Source: an uncultured Anaeroplasma sp.
GTDB taxonomy: Bacteria > Bacillota_I > Bacilli_A > Acholeplasmatales > Anaeroplasmataceae
DNA: 64,000 bases
Direction of reading: 5' to 3'
Assembly: GCA_934216145.1 (NCBI GenBank)
Contig: CAKQBG010000001.1
Span: 1-64,000 of the forward strand
Part shown: in pieces, positions 18,924 to 28,500 of the stretch
Position numbering within the stretch: the first letter of the stretch is position 1
Layout of the letters: each line of letters begins with the position of its first letter
Made by a program: the position numbers and the translations under genes
The notes under the pieces: generated by a model
The model's input: only the letters and a program-made list of their open reading frames with translations
What the model was told of the DNA's origin: nothing
Databases searched by the model: none

Positions 18924-20313
18924 CTTCCTTATGTTCCTTTTCATATTTATCAATTTCTTCATCAGTCGCATCTCTAACAGATACTAAAACAGAAGAAATC
19001 ATTCTGTTTTTAACCTCATAAATAGTAAAGATTAAAAGCTTTTGATAATCGTCGTATTCATCATTTTCTTCATTTAGCATTGTATATTGAGCTAAATATT
19101 CCATCTTAAAGCCAACCTCAGGTAAGCTTTCACATTTAGCAAACAACCATCCAGATAGTTTACTAGGAACATCCTCAGGAACATCTCCAATATTTAAACG
19201 CTCAAATAAATCATCAACGAAAATTTCTCCATCAACTATATAAGATCCATCATCTTGCTTCTCAAAGCGAATATCATTATCACCAGGAATATCATGCTCA
19301 TCATAGATTTCACCAACAAGCTCCTCTAATGCATCCTCCATAGTAACTAGACCAATAACCTCTCCATATTCACCACTAACAATAGCGATATGAGTCTTTT
19401 CAGCCTGTAGTTCCTCAATAAGGGCATCAACTTTCATAGCGGATGAAACAAATTTAACAGGTCGAAGTAATCTCTTCCAGCTCATACGAGGATTTTTAAC
19501 ATAGGCAGGGAAGAAATCTCTTTCATATAATATACCTACAATATGGTCCTTATCATTTTTATATACTGGTATTCTTGAATAAGCATTATCAAGCATAAAT
19601 TCCTTAACTTCATCAAGAGTTGATGAATAATCTAATGCTTCCATCTTCATTCTAGGTATCATAATATCTTCAACGCTTCTATCATTTAAATCAAATACCT
19701 TATGAATGATTTCAGCTTCATCATCCTCTAAGACTCCTGTATCATGCATCTCATCAATGATAACCTCAAGCTGAGATTCATCCATTTTGGGTTCATCATC
19801 ATGACTTCTAGAAATAAGCTTCTTTATACCCATAAAAAAAATAGTTATAGGATAAAATATAATAGATAAAATATATACTATCCAGCTTACCTTCATACAT
19901 ACACCCTCAGGATGAGCCTTCGCTATCATCTTTGGTACTATTTCACCAAAAATCAATAACACAATAGTAATAATTAATGTTGATGCTAATTCAACAAAAT
20001 CACCAAATATAACTAATTGCATAAAGAATGTTAACGCAATAGTAGATAATGCTGTATTAACTAAATTATTACCAACTAAAAGGGTTGTTAAAATCTTTTC
20101 AAAATTTTCTGATAATTCTAATGACTTTTTAGCTCCAGGTGTTCTTTTTTCCATTTCAACAGTAAGTTTTGATTTAGTTACTGAAGAAAAAGCTGTTTCA
20201 CTCATAGAGAAAAAGGCTGATAATGCTATAAGCAATAGCATCATAATAAATAAGCCTGTATTAAAATATGCCGATGAAGGCTCTGCTGCTAAAATACACG
20301 ATTGTATATCCAA
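18919..20313 (-). CDS. CNNM/CorC-family membrane protein with CBS domains
   Basis: A 464-residue integral membrane protein. Order: DUF21/CNNM transmembrane domain (about 20-190, four helices, including the SMSETAFSS motif near 36-44 and GEIVPKMIAKAHPE near 123), a pair of CBS domains (about 205-335, IMIPRMKMEAL and VGLVTMEDALEELVGEI) and a C-terminal CorC_HlyC domain (about 350-440). Relatives transport or sense Mg2+ and are sometimes called hemolysin C, though a hemolytic role is not implied. The start codon is TTG with GGAGAG upstream. Its promoter lies inside the aroQ end and gives a leader of about 120 nt. Confidence 0.88.
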   Translation of the reverse strand: MDIQSCILAAEPSSAYFNTGLFIMMLLLIALSAFFSMSETAFSSVTKSKLTVEMEKRTPGAKKSLELSENFEKILTTLLVGNNLVNTALSTIALTFFMQLVIFGDFVELASTLIITIVLLIFGEIVPKMIAKAHPEGVCMKVSWIVYILSIIFYPITIFFMGIKKLISRSHDDEPKMDESQLEVIIDEMHDTGVLEDDEAEIIHKVFDLNDRSVEDIMIPRMKMEALDYSSTLDEVKEFMLDNAYSRIPVYKNDKDHIVGILYERDFFPAYVKNPRMSWKRLLRPVKFVSSAMKVDALIEELQAEKTHIAIVSGEYGEVIGLVTMEDALEELVGEIYDEHDIPGDNDIRFEKQDDGSYIVDGEIFVDDLFERLNIGDVPEDVPSKLSGWLFAKCESLPEVGFKMEYLAQYTMLNEENDEYDDYQKLLIFTIYEVKNRMISSVLVSVRDATDEEIDKYEKEHKEE

Positions 20314-20440
20314 TTCACTACTCTCCTAAATTTAAGCACTACTTTTAGCAAATAAGTAGGCCAGTTTCAAAATTAATAAAAGATAAATAAATTTATCATT
20401 AAAACCAAATGAAAACTATCATCTAGTTCTATATTATAGT

Positions 20441-20469
20441 ATTATATCACATTATTTTAAACTTGACAA
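20441..20469 (-). promoter_or_regulatory. Strong promoter inside the aroQ end
   Basis: On the minus strand TTGTCA (20464-20469, five of six consensus bases), 17-nt spacer and TGATATAAT, an extended perfect -10 (TATAAT at 20441-20446). It would drive the CorC/HlyC gene, with the -35 inside the last codons of aroQ. Confidence 0.65.
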
Positions 20470-20877
20470 ATATTTTATCGCATCTAAATAACTATCCTTT
20501 TGCTTACCACTAAATGTAGCATTACAAACACTTCTAATATAATTAACTTTTCTAAAGTCCTCTCTATCATCTACATGTGATAAATGAACCTCTACCTTAA
20601 CACCCTGAAAAATCTCAAGTGCATCATGAATCGCTACACTAGTATGAGTATATGCTCCTGGATTAATGATTATCGCATCATACCTACCAATAGCATTTTG
20701 AATTTCAGTAATAATATCACCCTCATAATTACTTTGCATGAAGGTTAATTCCATTTTACCATAGGCTTCTTCTTTCATAGCATTATTAATTTCATCTAAT
20801 GTTAAAGCCCCATAATGCTCCTTAGGTCTAAGCCCAAGCATATTTAAATTCGGACCATTAATAACTAAAACATTCAT
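20452..20877 (-). CDS. aroQ: 3-Dehydroquinate dehydratase, type II
   Basis: Third step of the shikimate pathway (3-dehydroquinate to 3-dehydroshikimate). The 141 residues carry the type II signature: INGPNLNMLGLRPKEHYG at 6-23 with the active Tyr, NPGAYTHTSVAIHDAL near 75-90, and HLSHVDDREDFRK near 100, with the catalytic His. It overlaps aroK by 4 nt and is last in the aroK-miaA-mutL-mutS operon. Confidence 0.96.
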   Translation of the reverse strand: MNVLVINGPNLNMLGLRPKEHYGALTLDEINNAMKEEAYGKMELTFMQSNYEGDIITEIQNAIGRYDAIIINPGAYTHTSVAIHDALEIFQGVKVEVHLSHVDDREDFRKVNYIRSVCNATFSGKQKDSYLDAIKYLSSLK

Positions 20878-21359
20878 TTTTTAATTTCCTCCATAATTTG
20901 ATTTATAGCTTTCTCCATATCTAGATTTAAAATTCTAATATCAGAAAAATATTCATATAAATCTTTTCTTTCAAGATATAATTCTCCTAATGTTTTAGTC
21001 TGAAGTAAAGGTCTAACCTCTAAAGAGCCCTCTACTCTTTTTTCTAATTCCTCAACAGGAACCTCCAAATAAATACATTTACCATTGGCCATAATTTCCT
21101 TATGAAGCTTATTTTTAATTATTCCCCCACCAGTTGAAATAACAGTATTTTCACACTCACTAAGACTCTTTAGAGTATTAGTCTCTAACGCTCTAAAGAA
21201 TTCCTCACCATAAGCATCAAATATTTCGTCAATAAACATACAGGCTTCACGCTCAATATATTGATCCATATCAATAAAATTATAGCCAAGCCTTTCACTT
21301 AATTTTTTACCTAAGGTACTCTTTCCACAGCCAGGCATTCCAATTAAATATATAATCAT
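20874..21359 (-). CDS. aroK: Shikimate kinase
   Basis: Phosphorylates shikimate at the 3-hydroxyl. The 161 residues have Walker A GMPGCGKSTLG at 7-17, the shikimate-binding FIDMDQYIE near 30, FFRALE near 55, STGGGII near 75 and the lid Arg in SLEVRPLL near 117. It overlaps miaA and aroQ by 4 nt each. Confidence 0.95.
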   Translation of the reverse strand: MIIYLIGMPGCGKSTLGKKLSERLGYNFIDMDQYIEREACMFIDEIFDAYGEEFFRALETNTLKSLSECENTVISTGGGIIKNKLHKEIMANGKCIYLEVPVEELEKRVEGSLEVRPLLQTKTLGELYLERKDLYEYFSDIRILNLDMEKAINQIMEEIKK

Positions 21360-22243
21360 TTATTTAACCATTCCTTTATATCATTACTAACACATTTATA
21401 TAAATCCTCATATTTCTGACTAGCATCATAAAAATGAGAATCCATTTGATTTCTAAACCAGGTTTCCTGTCTTTTAGCTAAATGTCTTGTATTCTTTTTA
21501 ATTTCATCTAATGCAGTATCAAGAGTAATTAAACCATTAAAATAAGGAACAAGCTCCTGATATCCAATTGCGTGAGGATAAATGCCTCTATCATTTAATC
21601 CCTTAACCTCGTCTAATAATCCTTCATCAATCATTAAATCAACTCTTTTATTGATTCTATCATAAAGGATATCTCTAGGCATAGATAAATAAACAATAAA
21701 ATAATCATAAATAGCTTCCTTTTTATTATTAAAGCTATGAATAGATTTATTAGTTTCCTCTAAAACCTCTAAAGCTCTTAATACTCTTTTTCTATTATTA
21801 GGATGAAGCTTATCTCTATCAATATTAGGATCCTTAGATAATAATAAGGAATATAGCTCCTCATTAGAATAATCCTCAAATTTCTTTGAAAAATCTAAAT
21901 CTCTTTTTGATGCTTCAAACTCATAATTAAATAAAGCACTTTGAATATATAAACCTGTACCACCACAAATTAAAGATAAATCATTCTCATCAATAATTTT
22001 TCTAGCTTCACATTGAAAATCAGCTACACTATAGGTATCATTAGGCTCTCTAATATCAATCAAATAATGCTTAACTAAGGCTTGTTCCTCTTTAGTAGGC
22101 TTAGCACTTCCTATATCTAAGCCCTTATATACACTTACACTATCACCACTAATAATAGAGGTATTAAGCTCTTTAGCTATATCCAATGATAGCTTTGTTT
22201 TTCCTACTGCAGTAGGACCTACAATAACAATTACCTTTTTCAT
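21356..22243 (-). CDS. miaA: tRNA dimethylallyltransferase
   Basis: Adds dimethylallyl to N6 of A37 in tRNAs reading UNN codons. The 295 residues start with VIVGPTAVGKTKLS (P-loop at 7-17), followed by SGDSVSVYKGLDIGSAKPT near 32-50, CGGTGLY near 94, RVLRALE near 142 and KRQETWFRNQ near 255. It overlaps mutL by 4 nt; miaA next to mutL is a common arrangement in Bacillota and beyond. Confidence 0.96.
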   Translation of the reverse strand: MKKVIVIVGPTAVGKTKLSLDIAKELNTSIISGDSVSVYKGLDIGSAKPTKEEQALVKHYLIDIREPNDTYSVADFQCEARKIIDENDLSLICGGTGLYIQSALFNYEFEASKRDLDFSKKFEDYSNEELYSLLLSKDPNIDRDKLHPNNRKRVLRALEVLEETNKSIHSFNNKKEAIYDYFIVYLSMPRDILYDRINKRVDLMIDEGLLDEVKGLNDRGIYPHAIGYQELVPYFNGLITLDTALDEIKKNTRHLAKRQETWFRNQMDSHFYDASQKYEDLYKCVSNDIKEWLNK

Positions 22244-24138
22244 TTTGATTGAATCCTTTCAAACATTTTCTCTAAATCGTGTAATGAAAGCTCAATTATT
22301 GTTGGTCTACCATGAGGACACGTAAAAGGATTAGTACATGTATCTAAATTCTTCATTAATGTATCAATTTCAACCCTAGATAATTGATGATTAGCCTTTA
22401 TAGAAGCCTTACAGCTAATTTGTTTAGCAATATGATCTCTAAAATAAATAACATCAATTCTTCTATTTTCAATTAATAGATTTAATATTTCATAAACAAT
22501 ATCACTAACATCATCAAGTTTAGCCCATAATGGTATTTCTCTTACAACAAAATCATTATTACCTAATGATTCAAGCCTAAAGCCAATTTGAAAGAATTTA
22601 TCTAAATTCTCCTCAACATATAAGCCCTCTTCCTTAGTAAAATGAACAGAAATTGGAATTAAAAGCTCAGTTGTTGGCTGATTTTCATCACCAAGTAGCT
22701 TATAAAATTTCTCATAGTTATATCTTTCTGCTGCCGCATGCTGATCGACCAAATAAACTCCATTTATCCCTTGAAATATCAAATAGGTACCAAAAATAGT
22801 TCCTACATATTCCATATGAGGAAAATGAGTTTCTATAGGTCTTTTTATTTCCTCTTTAATAGGCTCTATACTTTTCGAATTATTGTTACTGTATTCATTT
22901 AAAACCTTAGATTCATTATTATTTTTAACAATTGTAGAATTATTATTATAGGTAGGAGTAATATTTCTATCTATATCTAGCTTATTCTCTTTAGCTATAG
23001 GCTTATTAATAGTATCCGTATCCTTTATACCTATATTAGCGCTACTAATATAGCTAGAATTCTCCTCACTAACATTATAAATATTATCAAAAATAGTTTG
23101 CTTCAAATAGCCTGTTTTTTTATTTTTTTCTATTTCCCTTTCAGGAATATGAGTAGTAGATGTTAAAGCCTCTCTTATTTTTTCCTTAAGTCTATTACAA
23201 ATAGCTTCCTCATTAGAAATCTTTATTTCAGTTTTAGTAGGATGAACATTCACATCTACTAATAATGGATCAATAGTAAAATATAATACTACAATAGGAT
23301 ATTTGCCTATTGGTAAATAAGTTTGAAAACCATCAATAACCGCATTAGTAATATTATAATTCTTAACATATCTTCCATTACAAATCATAGTAATCTCAAG
23401 CTTATTAGAACGATAAATACTAGGCTTAACTAATACTAAGGTAGCCTTATATCCATCCTCAACATAGCTATATTCAATAACATTTTTAGCTGCCTCTACT
23501 CCATATACCTCACCAATTAGTGTTTGATATGATTTAGAACCAGTAGTTTGGAATATTAATTTATCATCATGATATACTGTAAATCTTAAATCAGGCTTAG
23601 ACATTGATATTCTATCAATATAAAACATAATACTTGCAAGCTCACTTTTAGCTGTTTTCATATATTTAAGTCGAGCTGGAGTATTAAAGAATAATCCTAA
23701 TACCTCTACAGATGTACCCTTATTAGAATGAGTAACACCAGATTCCTGTTTACTACCAGCCTTATAGGTACAGCTATAGCCCTTTATTCCATCCTGGCTT
23801 GATGTTATCTTCATTGTAGATACACTCGCAATAGACGCAATAGCCTCACCTCTAAAGCCTAATGTCATAATTCTAAATAAATCATATTCATTTTTAATCT
23901 TTGATGTAGCATGAGGAATAAATGCCATTAAAACATCATCCTCATCCATTCCATCTCCATCATCAATAACCTCAATATAATCAAGGCCACCATTTTTTAA
24001 ATAAATGGTAATAGATGAAGCATTTGCATCAATTGAATTCTCAACTAGCTCCTTAACAACACTCGATGGTCTTTCAACAACCTCTCCTGCCGCAATCATA
24101 TTAGCTAGTGCCATACTCATTTTTTGAATCTTACCCAT
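22240..24138 (-). CDS. mutL: DNA mismatch repair endonuclease MutL
   Basis: Links MutS mismatch recognition to strand removal. The 632 residues comprise an N-terminal GHKL ATPase (VVKELVENSIDANA near 27-40, DDGDGM near 59, GFRGEALASI-like GFRGEAIASI near 93) and an Asn/Ser-rich linker (about 335-425). The C-terminal domain has the nicking-endonuclease motif DQHAAAERYNYE near 464 and CPHGRP near 606. Presence of that motif means it nicks DNA itself, as expected in an organism without MutH. It is 1 nt from mutS. Confidence 0.97.
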   Translation of the reverse strand: MGKIQKMSMALANMIAAGEVVERPSSVVKELVENSIDANASSITIYLKNGGLDYIEVIDDGDGMDEDDVLMAFIPHATSKIKNEYDLFRIMTLGFRGEAIASIASVSTMKITSSQDGIKGYSCTYKAGSKQESGVTHSNKGTSVEVLGLFFNTPARLKYMKTAKSELASIMFYIDRISMSKPDLRFTVYHDDKLIFQTTGSKSYQTLIGEVYGVEAAKNVIEYSYVEDGYKATLVLVKPSIYRSNKLEITMICNGRYVKNYNITNAVIDGFQTYLPIGKYPIVVLYFTIDPLLVDVNVHPTKTEIKISNEEAICNRLKEKIREALTSTTHIPEREIEKNKKTGYLKQTIFDNIYNVSEENSSYISSANIGIKDTDTINKPIAKENKLDIDRNITPTYNNNSTIVKNNNESKVLNEYSNNNSKSIEPIKEEIKRPIETHFPHMEYVGTIFGTYLIFQGINGVYLVDQHAAAERYNYEKFYKLLGDENQPTTELLIPISVHFTKEEGLYVEENLDKFFQIGFRLESLGNNDFVVREIPLWAKLDDVSDIVYEILNLLIENRRIDVIYFRDHIAKQISCKASIKANHQLSRVEIDTLMKNLDTCTNPFTCPHGRPTIIELSLHDLEKMFERIQSK

Positions 24139-24139
24139 A

Positions 24140-26680
24140 TTACTCCATCTCCTTTAATTCATAAAGTAGATTTAAAGCCTCAATAGGTGACATTCTATTA
24201 ACATCAACAGAATCTAATCTCTTCTTAATTAAAGAAGCCTTTGATTCCTTTTGAACCTCTTCTTTATTATCATATTCCTCAAAATTAAACAAATCTAAGG
24301 CTATACCTCTTTCAGATTTATTATCCTCTTCAAGAATCTTTAATATTTGCTTACTACGCTCAATTAAGGATTTAGGTAAACCTGCAAGTGAAGCTACATT
24401 TATACCATAGCTCTTATCTGTAGGTCCATCAATAACCTTATGTAAGAAGGAAACTCCATTTTCTGTTTCTAAAGCCTCAACATGAACATTCTTTAATCTC
24501 TTAAGCTTATTCTCTAAAGCTGTAAGCTCATGATAATGAGTAGAGAATAATGTAATACATCCTACTCTTTCATGTAAATATTCTAATATAGCCTGTGCTA
24601 ATGCCATACCATCGAAGGTAGCAGTACCACGACCTATTTCATCAAATAAAACTAAACTATTTTTAGTAGCATTAGTTATAGCATAATTAGCCTCAATCAT
24701 TTCAACCATAAATGTTGACTGACCTGAAACCAAATCATCACTTGCTCCTATTCTAGTAAAAATAGAATCAAAAATCATTAAATCCGCACTCTTTGCCGGA
24801 ACAAATGAACCCATTTGAGCCATAACAATAATACAAGCTAGCATTCTCATATAAGTAGATTTACCACTCATATTAGGTCCTGTTATAAGCATCATATTAT
24901 ATTTATTTATAACAACATCATTAACAATATAATTAGACTTCATTAAGGTTTCTAATACCGGATGTCTACCATCAACAATATTAACCTCTCTATTAGTATT
25001 AAATCTAGGTCTAGCATAGTTATTCTTTACTGCTGTATCTGATAACGCAATATAACAATCAATTGTAGAAATATCATCAGCTAATTCCTGTAAAGATAAA
25101 ATAAACCCTTGAGCTGCTGTTCTTAATGAAGTAAAAATTTCATACTCAATAGATTCAATTTGATCCTTCGCATTAATAACTAATTGCTCATAATGCTTCA
25201 AATCCTCTGTAACGAATCTCTCACTATTAACTAATGTAGCTCTTCTTTCATATCCAGAGTCCTCTGGTAAATCCTTAATAGCACCCTTAGAAACCTCAAT
25301 AAAATATCCCTGAACTCTATTATATCCTACCTTTAATGTACGAATGCCTGTTCTTTCTCTTTCACTAGCTTCATAATTTAAAATCCAATCCTTGCCATTA
25401 TTAGAAATATTTCTAATATCATCAAGCCTCTTATCAAAGCCCTCTTTAATCATTCCACCTTCTTTAACAGATAAAGGTGGATTATCAACTAAAGCACTCT
25501 CTAATAGCTCATATAGCTCAGTATGAGGATTCATATGATTCTTTAATTCAATAAAACCAAGTTCATTAAGCTTATCCATAACAAGTGGAATATTCTTTAA
25601 TGATCTTCTAAGCCATACTAAATCCTTTGCATTCGCACTACCCTGAGATATTCTACCAATAATACGCTCTAAATCATAAACATCCTTAAAATAGCCTTTT
25701 ATTTCCTCTTTAATAATAAAGGAATTATTTAATTTCTCAACACAATCTAATCTCTCATTAATTTGATCAATATCGATTAAAGGCTTATCCATCCATTTAC
25801 GAAGTAATCTAGAGCCCATTGCTGTTGAACAATTATCTAAAAGCCATAATAATGAACCATTTTTACTAGACAATCTTAATGTTTCACAAAGCTCAAGATT
25901 CTTCTTAGTAAAAGCATCTAAATGTAAATATTTAGTTGTAATATAAGATTTAAATTTTTTAAAATGAGATGGCTCAAGCTTTTGAGTATCAATAAAATAT
26001 TGAATTAATAATCCAATACATGAATGATACATAGGATCAATTAAAGAAGCAACAGGCAACAAATCAACAGGGATTTCCTTCTTATCCTCATAAGAAATAA
26101 CTATTTGATTCTTAGAAGCAAAGTCCTCTAAGCCCTTTATATTTAAATCATGACTAACAATTAATTCTCTAATATGCTGAGCTAATACCTCATTAGCTAA
26201 CAAATCAAAGCTCTTAAAGCTAGTAATATATCCTTCACCAGTAGTAATATCGCTATAGCATAAAACATATTCCTTCTTAACATAAATAATAGAAGCAATA
26301 TAATTATTTTCCTTATCTACCAATCCAGAATCAATAGTACCAGGAGTAATAATCTTAATTACTCCTCTTTTTACTATTCCTTGAGCCTTTTTAGGATCCT
26401 CAATTTGTTCTGCAATAGCTACTTTATATCCTCTTGAAACTAGCTTTTCAATATATTGATCAGCAGCATGAAAAGGAATACCACACATTGGTACCCTCTC
26501 CTCAACTCCTGCATCCTTACCAGTTAACGCAAGCTCAAGCTCCTTTGAAGCTAAATATGCATCATCAAAAAACATTTCATAAAAATCACCAATACGATAA
26601 AACAATATCATATCCTGGTAATCCTTTTTAACCTCTAAATACTGCTCCATCATTGGAGAGTATTTTACTTCTTTACCCAT
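24140..26680 (-). CDS. mutS: DNA mismatch repair protein MutS
   Basis: Mismatch-binding ATPase of 846 residues. MMEQYLEVKKDYQDMILFYRIGDFYEMFF near the start includes the F-x-E-type mismatch reading element (two pieces: GDFYEMF). The core lever domains occupy about 250-540. The ABC-type ATPase has Walker A GPNMSGKSTYMR near 597, the STFMVEM signature near 650 and Walker B LVLFDEIGRGT near 670, and STHYHEL is near 712. Length is typical. It lies 15 nt downstream of an acidic membrane protein gene in the same operon. Confidence 0.97.
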   Translation of the reverse strand: MGKEVKYSPMMEQYLEVKKDYQDMILFYRIGDFYEMFFDDAYLASKELELALTGKDAGVEERVPMCGIPFHAADQYIEKLVSRGYKVAIAEQIEDPKKAQGIVKRGVIKIITPGTIDSGLVDKENNYIASIIYVKKEYVLCYSDITTGEGYITSFKSFDLLANEVLAQHIRELIVSHDLNIKGLEDFASKNQIVISYEDKKEIPVDLLPVASLIDPMYHSCIGLLIQYFIDTQKLEPSHFKKFKSYITTKYLHLDAFTKKNLELCETLRLSSKNGSLLWLLDNCSTAMGSRLLRKWMDKPLIDIDQINERLDCVEKLNNSFIIKEEIKGYFKDVYDLERIIGRISQGSANAKDLVWLRRSLKNIPLVMDKLNELGFIELKNHMNPHTELYELLESALVDNPPLSVKEGGMIKEGFDKRLDDIRNISNNGKDWILNYEASERERTGIRTLKVGYNRVQGYFIEVSKGAIKDLPEDSGYERRATLVNSERFVTEDLKHYEQLVINAKDQIESIEYEIFTSLRTAAQGFILSLQELADDISTIDCYIALSDTAVKNNYARPRFNTNREVNIVDGRHPVLETLMKSNYIVNDVVINKYNMMLITGPNMSGKSTYMRMLACIIVMAQMGSFVPAKSADLMIFDSIFTRIGASDDLVSGQSTFMVEMIEANYAITNATKNSLVLFDEIGRGTATFDGMALAQAILEYLHERVGCITLFSTHYHELTALENKLKRLKNVHVEALETENGVSFLHKVIDGPTDKSYGINVASLAGLPKSLIERSKQILKILEEDNKSERGIALDLFNFEEYDNKEEVQKESKASLIKKRLDSVDVNRMSPIEALNLLYELKEME

Positions 26681-26695
26681 AATTTCACCTACAAC

Positions 26696-28369
26696 CTATC
26701 TAAAAAAACGAGCCCATACTACAAATCCAACAATTAATAAAACAATAACACCAACACTAATTGCAGTAATTAATGCTCCATTTCCTTGTGTTAGCTTTAA
26801 TAGCTTTTTATCACCAAAGCTTTCATTACCTCTAACATCCTTCAATGCTTCATCTAATACAACCTCAGGCTTTTCTTCATCCTGATTAGTATCTAATATT
26901 GAATCTATTAAAGCCTGTGTATCATCATCAATATTAACTCCCTCAAGCTCATCAGATGGATTAAATTCATCATTAGAAGCTTTATTATCTATAATATCAT
27001 TATTAATATTAGCTTCACTATCACTACTATTATCTATAGGGTTTTCAATAGAATCACTAATATCATTATCTAATTCCTCATTAATAGTATTATCACTATT
27101 ATTCTCAAAAGGATTAGGAATATCCTCAAAAGAAATATCATCTGTTGTATCAGACTCTTCTAAAGTTACCTCATCAGAAGCTTCATCATTATCTAATTCC
27201 TGATTATCAGTATTATCTTCAATAGAATTAGAAGCTTCTAAATTTGCATCATCACTATCTAAAGCTACTTCATCCTGATTAAAATTATCATTTTCATCTT
27301 CAATAATAACTTCCTCAACTAAGCTATCATCTAATACTGGATCAAAGGAATTATCATTTTCCTCTATAATAGTATCATTATTTTCTTCCTCATTAGACTC
27401 AGCTATAGCTTTTTCCTCAACATCATTTTCAGACTCAATTGTCTCCATAACATCTTCATTATCATTATAAATAATACAAGGTCCTACAATACCCTTATTA
27501 ATTTTATTAAAATCAATATTAAATTCAATTGGATAATATGAATCATCAGCTACTAAATTATCAACTACAGTTTTAGAAATACTACATAAAGATAAATAAT
27601 ATAATAAATACCTAGCACGTTCACTTGTACTCATATTTATATGCATTGGAATATCCATTCTATCACAGTATGTTTCTAATTGCTCAATTGTCATTCTAGA
27701 TAGCTCATTCATAACAGTTCTAGAAGCCTTATTAGTTTGATTTATATAATTACTTACATAATCTAAATAATCAGACTTTTCCAAGGTATAAGGTATCTCA
27801 ATACCATATTTTTCACAAATATCTTGTAAATCATCATCAGTAGCAGTCAAAGGTAAATACTTCTCTAATATATCTAAATCAACTCCATCAAAGGTATTAC
27901 TAGATTCAAGTGAAGCACTAGAAACATAATTGAAATACTTTTCAAATGATTCAATAGGTAGCTTTTTTAAATTCTTTAAATATGAAAATTCACCATCGCT
28001 TAAATCTAAAGCATCAGCATTTTCAACGATAAGCTTAAAAATATTCATACGATATTCTTCAAATTCCTCATTAGAAATTCCTAATCTTTTAACTAATCTA
28101 AAAAGCTGTTCCTCAGTAAAATAATGATAATATTGTAATCTATTAAATTCCTGAATATCTAAATCATCAGTTTGTAATAATAATATTTTTTTATTCAAAA
28201 CAGCTGTTATAGCCATAACATTTAGCGCTCTAGGTATTTGAATTCTACGATTAGATAGAAAATTATATATTTGATTTCCTGATAAAATAGCATATTTTCT
28301 TAATAGTACATCAAGCTTATATGCCTTACCAAATAATGCGATACTATTTTTATCAAAATTAATGTTCAT
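26696..28369 (-). CDS. Tail-anchored acidic protein of unknown function
   Basis: A 557-residue protein with three parts: an alpha-helical, Leu/Tyr-rich N-terminal region (about 1-290) with repeated SAP/HeH-like 'LP-x-S-D-x-Y' style turns, a very acidic linker rich in Asp, Glu, Asn and Ser (about 300-505), and a single C-terminal membrane helix (about 532-553) followed by RFFR. No signal peptide is present, so the helical region should face the cytoplasm. I do not recognise a family. It is the first gene of the mutS-mutL-miaA-aroK-aroQ operon, with GGAGG 9 nt before the ATG. The long flexible acidic linker would let the head reach far from the membrane. Confidence 0.75.
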   Translation of the reverse strand: MNINFDKNSIALFGKAYKLDVLLRKYAILSGNQIYNFLSNRRIQIPRALNVMAITAVLNKKILLLQTDDLDIQEFNRLQYYHYFTEEQLFRLVKRLGISNEEFEEYRMNIFKLIVENADALDLSDGEFSYLKNLKKLPIESFEKYFNYVSSASLESSNTFDGVDLDILEKYLPLTATDDDLQDICEKYGIEIPYTLEKSDYLDYVSNYINQTNKASRTVMNELSRMTIEQLETYCDRMDIPMHINMSTSERARYLLYYLSLCSISKTVVDNLVADDSYYPIEFNIDFNKINKGIVGPCIIYNDNEDVMETIESENDVEEKAIAESNEEENNDTIIEENDNSFDPVLDDSLVEEVIIEDENDNFNQDEVALDSDDANLEASNSIEDNTDNQELDNDEASDEVTLEESDTTDDISFEDIPNPFENNSDNTINEELDNDISDSIENPIDNSSDSEANINNDIIDNKASNDEFNPSDELEGVNIDDDTQALIDSILDTNQDEEKPEVVLDEALKDVRGNESFGDKKLLKLTQGNGALITAISVGVIVLLIVGFVVWARFFR

Positions 28370-28462
28370 TCTCCTAATCCTCCTAAAAGCAATTTATATT
28401 ATATTATAATATAATAAGGATTTTAAAACAATAATTTAAAAAATTTTCCTCCAATAAAAAAA

Positions 28463-28492
28463 ACATAAAAGTCTAAAAATAAACTTCTATGT
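28463..28492 (-). terminator. Terminator after the ABC exporter pair
   Basis: Ten-bp stem ACATAGAAGT/ACTTTTATGT with one G-T wobble and a 10-nt loop, followed by eight Ts on the minus strand. It ends the two-gene exporter transcript. Confidence 0.7.
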
Positions 28493-28500
28493 CTCTAAAA

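Noticed and set aside
20314-20440. Possible Mg2+ riboswitch in the about 120-nt leader of the CorC/HlyC gene
   Set aside because: Only short AT-rich stems are visible and none of the conserved M-box or ykoK elements could be recognised.
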